Origin: Neodiprion pinetum
Taxonomy: Eukaryota > Arthropoda > Insecta > Hymenoptera > Diprionidae
Length of the DNA: 64,000 nt
Direction: 5' to 3'
Assembly: GCF_021155775.2 (NCBI RefSeq)
Contig: NC_060236.1
Location: 24,690,238-24,754,237, forward strand
Below the pieces are notes generated by a model. That model did not search any database. It saw only the letters and a program-made list of their open reading frames with translations, and was not told the DNA's origin. Positions 12,181 to 24,900 of this stretch are shown here, one piece after another; position 1 is the stretch's first letter, and each line of letters starts with the position of its first letter. The position numbers and the translations under genes were made by a program.

Positions 12181-12959
12181 TTTTACGTACAACCGACCTA
12201 CCCGTGGTTGAGCAGGGACGAGTTTTCAGTGTGAATGTAAATCAAGCTCTTTCCTCTGAATTTCATAAATTACTTATGTCCACCAAAGCCATTGCGAAAT
12301 CTCGTGGCTTTAAGTACGTTTGGCACCGTGAGGGCGTCATTCTCCTACGAAAATCTGACGGCTCTCCTATTCACCGCATCTCATCGGCTGCCGCTCTGGC
12401 TGCTTACGAGGCTCGATTCCCCGTAGCTACCTCCACTGCCTCTCTCGCCTTTCCGGCCGCTGCTAGCTGTGACTGAAACCTGGCTCCATTCGCAGATCTC
12501 GGACTCCGTTGTCTTGCTACCAGGCTACCACACGGACTGAACTCAGGTCTATCTTGACGCTTGATGTCTTAAACGTGCACTCTATCAGCATCTCTTCCGG
12601 ATAAAAGAGACTTACTCCTGATAGCGATTCTTCATTTAGATTTTAGATTTCTCTACTTTCTTCTTCTCATGTTTCTATGTTTCTACTTTATTCTATTTTT
12701 TATTCTATTTGTTTTTTTTTCTAACATTGTCTTTGCCGTCTTTCACTCTCCCAATTTTTGCATCATTCTATCTCTATATTTCTACTCCTGTCTATGTAGT
12801 AGTTCTTTGTCTTTATTCTGTGCTCCTCTTTACACTAGATATCAAACTAGGCTAAGTTTTTGGATTTGAGACTCTGAATATAGCTCAACTTTGTATACCT
12901 TTCTTGTTATTTCCCAACATTGCCATGGGAAAGATCTCAATAAACCATCAAACCATCGA
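12181..12959 (+). mobile_element. Internally deleted non-LTR retrotransposon (LINE) within the satellite
   Basis: The insert splits the satellite between a monomer end (GGAAGGCTAA) and the next monomer start (ACCCCTTTG). 12204-12476 encodes an ORF1 C-terminal domain of the FP25-like type (SRGFKYVWHREGVILLRKSDGSP). Close behind, in another frame (about 12460-12540), comes LLAVTETWL...SDSVVLLPGY, the start of the endonuclease of an ORF2, after which coding similarity stops. The rest is a T-rich 3' UTR ending in AATAAACCATCAAACCATCG, a short tandem tail typical of such elements. ORF1 has been fused by deletion to the head of ORF2, and reverse transcriptase is absent, so the copy is dead. No certain target-site duplication is visible. 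Confidence 0.75.
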
Positions 12960-15900
12960 ACCCCTTTGCATTTTTGGCGAAAATTTTCGCGATTTTGAAA
13001 AGTGTTGGAATAAATTCTTTCTGGCACTATTCCGACGTGATTTTGCAAGAAAAATCGATTAGACGCAGTCCCAATACGCTGCGATCAACGCATGAGAAGT
13101 AACAGCCGAAAAACCTGAACGTAAGTATTTCCAATTTTTCAGCTTCTGCTTTTTTCGGCGTAGTTTCTCTGCTGATGGTCATACGCCCGTTTCGCTGCGT
13201 TTTCTGAGTTCCGGGGGGTCCAATTAGTCAGGAAAGGGTTGAACAAATCGAATCTGTGACCAAAAATTTTTTGGTCGAAAAATAAAAAAAAAAATAAGGC
13301 TAACCCCTTTGCATTTTTGGCAAAAATTTTCGCGATTTCGAAAAGTGCTGGAATAAATTAATTGTGGCACTATTCCGACGTGATTTTGCGAGAGAAATCG
13401 ATTGGGTGCAGTCCCAATACGCTGCGTTCAACGCATCGAAAGTTACGGCCAGAAAACGGAAACCTGAATTTTCGCCATTTTTCAGCAGGTGCTTTTTCCT
13501 TCGTCATGTGTCTTCTCTTGATCCCACGCTCTTTTCGCTGCGTTTTCTGAGTTCCTTGGGGTCCAATTTGTCGAAAAAGAGTCATACGAATCAATTCTGG
13601 GACGAAAAATTTTTTGGTGAAAAAAAAAGGAAGGTTTAACCCCTTTGTATTTTTGGCGAAAATTTTCGCGATTTCGAAAAGTGATGGAATAAATTAATTG
13701 TGGCACTATTCCGACGTAATTTTGCGAGAGAAATCGATTGGGTGCAGTCCCAATACGCTGCGATCAACGCATCAAAAGTTACAGCCGAAAAACGAAAACC
13801 TGAATTTGGGACATTTTTCAGCAGGTGCTTTTTCCTTCGTCATGTGTCTTCTGTTGATCCCACGCTCTTTTCGCTGCGTTTTCTGAGTTCCTTGGAGTCC
13901 AATTGGTCGGAACAGAGTCATAAGAATCAATTCCGAGACGAAAAATTTTTTGGTCGAAAAAAAAGGAAGGTTAACCCCTTTGTATTTTTGGCGAAAATTT
14001 TCGCGATTTCGAAAAGTGCCGGAATGAATTAATTGTGGCACTATTCCGACGTAATTTTGCAAGAGAAATCGATTGGGCGCAGTCCCAATACGCTGCGATC
14101 AACGCATCGAAAGTTACAGCCAAAAAACGAAAACCTGAATTTTCGCCATTTTTCAGCAGGTGCTTTTTCCTTCGTCGTTTGTCTCCTGTTGATCCCACGC
14201 TCTTTTTGCTGCGTTTTCTGAGTTCCTTGGGGTCCAATTGGTCGAAACAGAGTCATAAGAATCAATTCCGAGACGAAAAATTTTTTGGTCAAAAAAAAAG
14301 GAAGGTTAACCCCTTTGTATTTTTGGCGAAAATTTTCGCGATTTCGAAAAGTGCCGGAATAAATTAATTGTGGCACCATTCCGACGTAATTTTGCGAGAG
14401 AAATCGATTGGGTGCAGTCCCAATACGCTGCGATCAACGCATCGAAAGTTACAGCCAAAAAACGAGCACCGAATTTTCGACATTTTTCAGCAGGTGCTTT
14501 TTCCTTCGTCATGTGTCTTCTGTTGATCCCACGCTCTTTTTGCTGCGTTTTCTGAGTTCCTTGGGGTCCAATTGGTCGGAACAGAGTCATAAGAATCAAT
14601 TCCGAGACGAAAAATTTTTTGGTCGAAATAAAAGGAAGGTTAACCCCTTTGTATTTTTGGCGAAAATTTTCGCGATTTTGAAAAGTGCCGGAATGAATTA
14701 ATTGTGGCACCATTCCGACGTAATTTTGCGAGAGGAATCGATTTAGTGCAGTCCCAATACGCTGCGATCAACGCATCGGAAGTTACAGCCAAAAAACGAA
14801 AACCGAATTTTCGACATTTTTCAGCAGGTGCTTTTTCCTTCGTCATGTGTTTTCTGTTGATCCCACGCTCTTTTTGCCGCGTTTTCTAAGATCCTTGGGG
14901 TCCAATTGGTCGGAAAAGAGTCATACGAATCAATTCTAAGACAAAAAATTTTTTGGTGAAAAAAAAAGGAAGGTTAACCCCTTTGTATTTTGGGCGAAAA
15001 TTTTCGCGATTTCAAAAAGTGCCGGAATAAATTAATTGTGGCACTATTCCGACGTAATTTTGCGAGAGAAATCGATTGGGTGCAGTCCCAATACGCTGCG
15101 ATCAACGCATCGAAAGTTACAGCCAAAAAACGAAAACCGAATTTTCGACATTTTTCAGCAGGTGCTTTTTCCTTCGTCGTGTGTCTTCTGTTGATCCCAC
15201 GCTCTTTTTGCTGCGTTTTCTGAGTTCCTTGGGGTCCAATTGGTCGGAACAGAGTCATAAGAATCGATTCCGAGACGAAAAATTTTTTGGTCGAAAAAAA
15301 AGGAAGGTTAACCCCTTTGTATTTTTGGCGAAAATTTTCGCGATTTCGAAAAGTGCCGGAATAAATTAATTGTGGCACTATTCCGACGTAATTTTGCGAG
15401 AGAAATCGATTGGGCGCAGTCCCAATACGCTGCGATCAACGCATCGAAAGTTACAGCCATAAAACGAAAACCGAATTTTCGACATTTTTCAGCAGGTGCT
15501 TTTTCCTTCGTCATGTGTCTTCTGTTGATCCCACGCTCTTTTCGCTGCGTTTTCTGAGTTCCTTGGGGTCCAATTGGTCGGAAAAGAGTCATACGAATCA
15601 ATTCTGAGACGAAAAATTTTTTGGTGAAAAAAAAAGGAAGGTTAACCCCTTTGTATTTTTGGCGATAATTTTCGCGATTTCGAAAAGTGCTGGAATGAAT
15701 CAATTGTGGCACCATTCCGACGTAATTTTGCGAGAGAAATCGATTGGGTGCAGTCCCAATACGCTGCGATCAACGCATCGAAAGTTACAGCCAAAAAACG
15801 AGAACCGAATTCTCGACATTTTTCAGCAGGTGCTTTTTCCTTCGTCGTTCGTCTCCTGTTAATCCCACGCTCTTTTTGCTGCGTTTTCTGAGTTCCTTGG

Positions 15901-18900
15901 GGTATAATTGGTCGAAACAGAGTCATGAGAATCAATTCCGAGACGAAAAATTTTTTGGTCAAAAAAAAACGAAGGTTAACCCCTTTGTATTTTGGGCGAA
16001 AATTTTCGCGATTTCGAAAAGTGCCGGAATAAATTAATTGTGGCACTATTCCGACGTAATTTTGCGAGAGAAATCGATTGGGTGCAGTCCCAATACGCTG
16101 CGATCAACGCATCGAAAGTTACAGCCAAAAAACGAAAACCGAATTTTCGACATTTTTCAGCAGGTGCTTTTTCCTTCGTCATGTGTCTTCTGTTGATCCC
16201 ACGCTCTTTTTGCTGCGTTTTCTGAGTTCCTTGGGGTCCAATTGGTCGGAACAGAGTCATAAGAATCAATTCCGAGACGAAAAATTTTTTGGTCGAAATA
16301 AAAGGAAGGTTAACCCCTTTGTATTTTTGGCGAAAATTTTCGCGATTTTGAAAAGTGCCGGAATGAATTAATTGTGGCACCATTCCGACGTAATTTTGCG
16401 AGAGGAATCGATTTAGTGCAGTCCCAATACGCTGCGATCAACGCATCGAAAGTTACAGCCAAAAAACGAAAACCGAATTTTCGACATTTTTCAGCAGGTG
16501 CTTTTTCCTTCGTCATGTGTCTTCTGTTGATCCCACGCTCTTTCCGCTGCGTTTTCTGAGTTCCTTGGAGTCCAATTGGTCGGAACAGAGTCATAAGAAT
16601 CAATTCCGAGACGAAAAATTTTTTGGTCGAAAAAAAAGGAAGGTTAACCCCTTTGTATTTTTGGCGAAAATTTTCGCGATTTCGAAAAGTGCCGGAATAA
16701 ATTAATTGTGGCACCATTCCGACGTAATTTTGCGAGAGAAATCGATTGGGCGCAGTCCCAATACGCTGCGATCAACGCATCGAAAGTTACAGCCAAAAAA
16801 CGAAAACCTGAATTTTCGACATTTTTCAGCAGGTGCTTTTTCCTTCGTCATGTGTCTTCTCTTGATCCTACGCTCTTTTCGCTGCGTTTTCTGAGTTCCT
16901 TGGGGTCCAATTGGTCGGAAAAGAGTCATACGAATCAATTTTGAGACGAAAAATTTTTTGGTAAAAAAAAGGAAGGTTAACCCCTTCGTATTTTTGGCGA
17001 TAATTTTCGCGATTTCGAAAAGTGCCGGAATAAATTAATTGTGGCACCATTCCGACGTAATTTTGCGAGAGAAATCGATTGGGTGCAGTCCCAATACGCT
17101 GCGATCAACGCATCGAAAGTTACAGCCAAAAAACGAAAACCGAATTTTCGACCTTTTTCAGCAGGTGCTTTTTCCTTCGTCGTTTGTCTTCTGTTGATCC
17201 CACGCTCTTTTTGCTGCGTTTTCTGAGTTCCTCGGGGTCCAATTGGTCGAAACAGAGTCATATGAATCAATTCCGAGACGAAAAATTTTTTGGTCAAAAA
17301 AAAAGGAAGGTTAACCCCTTTGTATTTTTGGCGAAAATTTTCGCGATTTCGAAAAGTGCCGGAATAAATTAATTGTGGCACCATTCCGACGTAATTTTGC
17401 GAGAGAAATCGATTGGGTGCAGTCCCAATACGCTGCGATCAACGCATCGAAAGTTACAGCCAAAAAACGAAAACCGAATTTTCGACATTTTTCAGCAGGT
17501 GCTTTTTCCTTCGTCATGTGTCTTCTGTTGATCCCACGCTCTTTTCGCTGCGTTTTCTGAGTTCCTTGGAGTCCAATTGGTCGGAACAGAGTCATAAGAA
17601 TCAATTCCGAGACGAAAAATTTTTTGGTCAAAAAAAAAGAAAGGTTAACCCCTTTGTATTTTTGGCGAAAATTTTCGCGATTTCGAAAAGTGCCGGAATA
17701 AATTAATTGTGGCACCATTCCGACGTAATTTTGCGAGAGAAATCGATTGGGTGCAGTCCCAATACGCTGCGATCAACGCATCGAAAGTTACAGCCAAAAA
17801 ACGAAAACCGAATTTTCGACATTTTTCAGCAGGTGCTTTTTCCTTCGTCATGTGTCTTCTGTTGATCCCACGCTCTTTTTGCTGCGTTTTCTGAGTTCCT
17901 TGGGGTCCAATTGGTCGGAACAGAGTCATAAGAATCAATTCCGAGACGAAAAATTTTTTGGTCGAAAAAAAAGGAAGGTTAACCCCTTTGTATTTTTGGC
18001 GAAAATTTTCGCGATTTCGAAAAGTGCCGGAATGAATCAATTGTGGCACCATTCCGACGTAATTTTGCGAGAGGAATCGATTTAGTGCAGTCCCAATACG
18101 CTGCGATCAACGCATCGAAAGTTACAGCCAAAAAACGAAAACCTGAATTTTCGACATTTTTCAGCAGGTGCTTTTTCCTTTGTCGTTTGTCTCCTGTTGA
18201 TCCCACGCTCTTTTTGCTGCGTTTTCTGAGTTCCTTGGGGTCCAATTGGTCGAAACAGAGTCATAAGAATCAATTCCGAGACGAAAAATTTTTTGGTCAA
18301 AAAAAAAGGAAGGTTAACCCCTTTGTATTTTTGGCGAAAATTTTCGCGATTTCGAAAAGTGCCGGAATAAATTAATTGTGGCATCATTCCGACGTAATTT
18401 TGCGAGAGAAATCGATTGGGTGCAGTCCCAATACGCTGCGATCAACGCATCGAAAGTTACAGCCAAAAAACGAAAACCGAATTTTCGACATTTTTCAGCA
18501 GGTGCTTTTTCCTTCGTCATGTGTCTTCTGTTGATCCCACGCTCTTTTTGCTGCGTTTTCTGAGTTCCATGGGGTCCAATTGGTCGGAACAGAGTCATAA
18601 GAATCAATTCCGAGACGAAAAATTTTTTGGTCGAAATAAAAGGAAGGTTAACCCCTTTGTATTTTTGGCGAAAATTTTCGCGATTTTGAAAAGTGCCGGA
18701 ATGAATTAATTGTGGCACCATTCCGACGTAATTTTGCGAGAGGAATCGATTTAGTGCAGTCCCAATACGCTGCGATCAACGCATCGGAAGTTACAGCCAA
18801 AAAACGAAAACCGAATTTTCGACATTTTTCAGCAGGTGCTTTTTCCTTCGTCATGTGTTTTCTGTTGATCCCACGCTCTTTTTGCCGCGTTTTCTAAGAT

Positions 18901-21900
18901 CCTTGGGGTCCAATTGGTCGGAAAAGAGTCATACGAATCAATTCTAAGACAAAAAATTTTTTGGTGAAAAAAAAAGGAAGGTTAACCCCTTTGTATTTTG
19001 GGCGAAAATTTTCGCGATTTCAAAAAGTGCCGGAATAAATTAATTGTGGCACTATTCCGACGTAATTTTGCGAGAGAAATCGATTGGGTGCAGTCCCAAT
19101 ACGCTGCGATCAACGCATCGAAAGTTACAGCCAAAAAACGAAAACCAAATTTTTGACATTTTTCAGCAGGTGCTTTTTCCTTCGTCGTGTGTCTTCTGTT
19201 GATCCCACGCTCTTTTTGCTGCGTTTTCTGAGTTCCTTGGGGTCCAATTGGTCGGAACAGAGTCATAAGAATCGATTCCGAGACGAAAAATTTTTTGGTC
19301 GAAAAAAAAGGAAGGTTAACCCCTTTGTATTTTTGGCGAAAATTTTCGCGATTTCGAAAAGTGCCGGAATAAATTAATTGTGGCACTATTCCGACGTAAT
19401 TTTGCGAGAGAAATCGATTGGGCGCAGTCCCAATACGCTGCGATCAACGCATCGAAAGTTACAGCCATAAAACGAAAACCGAATTTCCGACATTTTTCAG
19501 CAGGTGCTTTTTCCTTCGTCATGTGTCTTCTGTTGATCCCACGCTCTTTTCGCTGCGTTTTCTGAGTTCCTTGGGGTCCAATTGGTCGGAAAAGAGTCAT
19601 ACGAATCAATTCCGAGACGAAAAATTTTTTGGTCAAAAAAAAACGAAGGTTAACCCCTTTGTATTTTTGGCGAAAATTTTCGCGATTTCGAAAAGTGCCG
19701 GAATAAATTAATTGTGGCACTATTCCGACGTAATTTTGCGAGAGAAATCGATTGGGTGCAGTCCCAATACGCTGCGATCAACGCATCGAAAGTTACAGCC
19801 AAAAAACGAAAACCGAATTTTCGACATTTTTCAGCAGGTGCTTTTTCCTTCGTCGTGTGTCTTCTGTTGATCCCACGCTCTTTTTGCTGCGTTTTCTGAG
19901 TTCCTTGGGGTCCAATTGGTCGGAACAGAGTCATAAGAATCGATTCCGAGGCGAAAAATTTTTTGGTCGAAAAAAAAGGAAGGTTAACCCCTTTGTATTT
20001 TTGGCGAAAATTTTCGCGATTTCGAAAAGTGCCGGAATAAATTAATTGTGGCACTATTCCGACGTAATTTTGCGAGAGAAATCGATTGGGCGCAGTCCCA
20101 ATACGCTGCGATCAACGCATCGAAAGTTACAGCCATAAAACGAAAACCGAATTTTCGACATTCTTCAGCAGGTGCTTTTTCCTTCGTCATGTGTCTTCTG
20201 TTGATCCCACGCTCTTTTCGCTGCGTTTTCTGAGTTCCTTGGGGTCCAATTGGTCGGAAAAGAGTCATACGAATCAATTCTGAGACGAAAAATTTTTTGG
20301 TGAAAAAAAAAGGAAGGTTAACCCCTTTGTATTTTTGGCGATAATTTTCGCGATTTCGAAAAGTGCCGGAATAAATTAATTGTGGCACTATTCCGACGTA
20401 ATTTTGCGAGAGAAATCGATTGGGCGCAGTCCCAATACGCTGCGATCAACGCATCAAAAAATACAGCCAAAAAACGAAAACCGAATTTTCGACATTTTTC
20501 AGCAGGTGCTTTTTCCTTCGTCGTTTGTCTCCTGTTGATCCCACGCTCTTTTTGCTGCGTTTTCTGAGTTCCTTGGGGTCCAATTGGTCGGAACAGAGTC
20601 ATAAGAATCAATTCCGAGACGAAAAATTTTTTGGTCGAAAAAAAAGGAAGGTTAACCCCTTTGTATTTTTGGCGAAAATTTTCGCGATTTCGAAAAGTGC
20701 CGGAATAAATTAATTGTGGCACTATTCCGACGTAATTTTGCGAGAGAAATCGATTGGGCGCAGTCCCAATACGCTGCGATCAACGCATCGAAAGTTACAG
20801 CCAAAAAACGAAAACCTGAATTTTCGACATTTTTCAGCAGGTGCTTTTTCCTTCGTCGTTTGTCTTCTGTTGATCCCACGCTCTTTTTGCTGCGTTTTCT
20901 GAGTTCCTCGGGGTCCAATTGGTCGAAACAGAGTCATATGAATCAATTCCGAGACGAAAAATTTTTTGGTCAAAAGAAAGGAAGGTTAACCCCTTTGTAT
21001 TTTTGGCGAAAATTTTCGCGATTTCGAAAAGTGCCGGAATAAATTAATTGTGGCACCATTCCGACGTAATTTTGCGAGAGAAATCGATTGGGTGCAGTCC
21101 CAATACGCTGCGATCAACGCATCGAAAGTTACAGCCAAAAAACGAAAACCGAATTTTCGACATTTTTCAGCAGGTGCTTTTTCCTTCGTCGTTTGTCTTC
21201 TGTTGATCCCACGCTCTTTTTGCTGCGTTTTCTGAGTTCCTCGGGGTCCAATTGGTCGAAACAGAGTCATATGAATCAATTCCGAGACGAAAAATTTTTT
21301 GGTCAAAAAAAAAGGAAGGTTAACCCCTTTGTATTTTTGGCGAAAATTTTCGCGATTTCGAAAAGTGCCGGAATAAATTAATTGTGGCACCATTCCGACG
21401 TAATTTTGCGAGAGAAATCGATTGGGTGCAGTCCCAATACGCTGCGATCAACGCATCGAAAGTTACAGCCAAAAAACGAAAACCGAATTTTCGACATTTT
21501 TCAGCAGGTGCTTTTTCCTTCGTCATGTGTCTTCTGTTGATCCCACGCTCTTTTCGCTGCGTTTTCTGAGTTCCTTGGAGTCCAATTGGTCGGAACAGAG
21601 TCATAAGAATCAATTCCGAGACGAAAAATTTTTTGGTCAAAAAAAAAGAAAGGTTAACCCCTTTGTATTTTTGGCGAAAATTTTCGCGATTTCGAAAAGT
21701 GCCGGAATAAATTAATTGTGGCACCATTCCGACGTAATTTTGCGAGAGAAATCGATTGGGTGCAGTCCCAATACGCTGCGATCAACGCATCGAAAGTTAC
21801 AGCCAAAAAACGAAAACCGAATTTTCGACATTTTTCAGCAGGTGCTTTTTCCTTCGTCATGTGTCTTCTGTTGATCCCACGCTCTTTTTGCTGCGTTTTC

Positions 21901-24900
21901 TGAGTTCCTTGGGGTCCAATTGGTCGGAACAGAGTCATAAGAATCAATTCCGAGACGAAAAATTTTTTGGTCGAAAAAAAAGGAAGGTTAACCCCTTTGT
22001 ATTTTTGGCGAAAATTTTCGCGATTTCGAAAAGTGCCGGAATAAATTAATTGTGGCACTATTCCGACGTAATTTTGCGAGAGAAATCGATTGGGCGCAGT
22101 CCCAATACGCTGCGATCAACGCATCGAAAGTTACAGCCAAAAAACGAAAACCTGAATTTTCGACATTTTTCAGCAGGTGCTTTTTCCTTCGTCGTTTGTC
22201 TTCTGTTGATCCCACGCTCTTTTTGCTGCGTTTTCTGAGTTCCTCGGGGTCCAATTGGTCGAAACAGAGTCATATGAATCAATTCCGAGACGAAAAATTT
22301 TTTGGTCAAAAGAAAGGAAGGTTAACCCCTTTGTATTTTTGGCGAAAATTTTCGCGATTTCGAAAAGTGCCGGAATAAATTAATTGTGGCACCATTCCGA
22401 CGTAATTTTGCGAGAGAAATCGATTGGGTGCAGTCCCAATACGCTGCGATCAACGCATCGAAAGTTACAGCCAAAAAACGAAAACCGAATTTTCGACATT
22501 TTTCAGCAGGTGCTTTTTCCTTCGTCGTTTGTCTTCTGTTGATCCCACGCTCTTTTTGCTGCGTTTTCTGAGTTCCTCGGGGTCCAATTGGTCGAAACAG
22601 AGTCATATGAATCAATTCCGAGACGAAAAATTTTTTGGTCAAAAAAAAAGGAAGGTTAACCCCTTTGTATTTTTGGCGAAAATTTTCGCGATTTCGAAAA
22701 GTGCCGGAATAAATTAATTGTGGCACCATTCCGACGTAATTTTGCGAGAGAAATCGATTGGGTGCAGTCCCAATACGCTGCGATCAACGCATCGAAAGTT
22801 ACAGCCAAAAAACGAAAACCGAATTTTCGACATTTTTCAGCAGGTGCTTTTTCCTTCGTCATGTGTCTTCTGTTGATCCCACGCTCTTTTCGCTGCGTTT
22901 TCTGAGTTCCTTGGAGTCCAATTGGTCGGAACAGAGTCATAAGAATCAATTCCGAGACGAAAAATTTTTTGGTCAAAAAAAAAGAAAGGTTAACCCCTTT
23001 GTATTTTTGGCGAAAATTTTCGCGATTTCGAAAAGTGCCGGAATAAATTAATTGTGGCACCATTCCGACGTAATTTTGCGAGAGAAATCGATTGGGTGCA
23101 GTCCCAATACGCTGCGATCAACGCATCGAAAGTTACAGCCAAAAAACGAAAACCGAATTTTCGACATTTTTCAGCAGGTGCTTTTTCCTTCGTCATGTGT
23201 CTTCTGTTGATCCCACGCTCTTTTTGCTGCGTTTTCTGAGTTCCTTGGGGTCCAATTGGTCGGAACAGAGTCATAAGAATCAATTCCGAGACGAAAAATT
23301 TTTTGGTCGAAAAAAAAGGAAGGTTAACCCCTTTGTATTTTTGGCGAAAATTTTCGCGATTTCGAAAAGTGCCGGAATAAATTAATTGTGGCACTATTCC
23401 GACGTAATTTTGCGAGAGAAATCGATTGGGCGCAGTCCCAATACGCTGCGATCAACGCATCGAAAGTTACAGCCAAAAAACGAAAACCGAATTTTTGACA
23501 TTTTTCAGCAGGTGCTTTTTCCTTCGTCATGTGTCTTCTGTTGATCCCACGCTCTTTTTGCTGCGTTTTCTGAGTTCCTTGGGGTCCAATTGGTCGGAAC
23601 AGAGTCATAAGAATCAATTCCGAGACGAAAAATTTTTTGGTCGAAATAAAAGGAAGGTTAACCCCTTTGTATTTTTGGCGAAAATTTTCGCGATTTCGAA
23701 AAGTGCCGGAATAAATTAATTGTGGCACTATTCCGACGTAATTTTGCGAGAGAAATCGATTGGGCGCAGTCCCAATACGCTGCGATCAACGCATCGAAAG
23801 TTACAGCCAAAAAACGAGAACCGAATTCTCGACATTTTTCAGCAGGTGCTTTTTCCTTCGTCGTTCGTCTCCTGTTAATCCCACGCTCTTTTTGCTGCGT
23901 TTTCTGAGTTCCTTGGGGTCCAATTGGTCGAAACAGAGTCATGAGAATCAATTCCGAGACGAAAAATTTTTTGGTCAAAAAAAAACGAAGGTTAACCCCT
24001 TTGTATTTTTGGCGAAAATTTTCGCGATTTCGAAAAGTGCCGGAATAAATTAATTGTGGCACCATTCCGACGTAATTTTGCGAGAGAAATCGATTGGGTG
24101 CAGTCCCAATACGCTGCGATCAACGCATCGAAAGTTACAGCCAAAAAACGAAAACCGAATTTTCGACATTTTTCAGCAGGTGCTTTTTCCTTCGTCATGT
24201 GTTTTCTGTTGATCCCACGCTCTTTTTGCCACGTTTTCAAAGATCCTTGGGGTCCAATTGGTCGGAAAAGAGTCATACGAATCAATTCTAAGACAAAAAA
24301 TTTTTTGGTGAAAAAAAAAGGAAGGTTAACCCCTTTGTATTTTGGGCGAAAATTTTCGCGATTTCAAAAAGTGCCGGAATAAATTAATTGTGGCACTATT
24401 CCGACGTAATTTTGCGAGAGAAATCGATTGGGTGCAGTCCCAATACGCTGCGATCAACGCATCGAAAGTTACAGCCAAAAAACGAAAACCGAATTTTCGA
24501 CATTTTTCAGCAGGTGCTTTTTCCTTCGTCGTGTGTCTTCTGTTGATCCCACGCTCTTTTCGCTGCGTTTTCTGAGTTCCTTGGGGTCCAATTGGTCGGA
24601 AAAGAGTCATACGAATCAATTCTGAGACGAAAAATTTTTTGGTGAAAAAAAAAGGAAGGTTAACCCCTTTGTATTTTTGGCGATAATTTTCGCGATTTCG
24701 AAAAGTGCCGGAATAAATTAATTGTGGCACCATTCCGACGTAATTTTGCGAGAGAAATCGATTGGGTGCAGTCACAATACGCTGCGATCAACGCATCGAA
24801 AGTTACAGCCAAAAAACGAAAACCGAATTTTCGACATTTTTCAGCAGGTGCTTTTTCCTTCGTCGTTTGTCTTCTGTTGATCCCACGCTCTTTTTGCTGC

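Noticed and set aside
13342..13358. Possible CENP-B box (TTCGAAAAGTGCCGGA) in the monomer
   Set aside because: The spacing is right but two of the nine core positions differ from the consensus, so it is not reliable.
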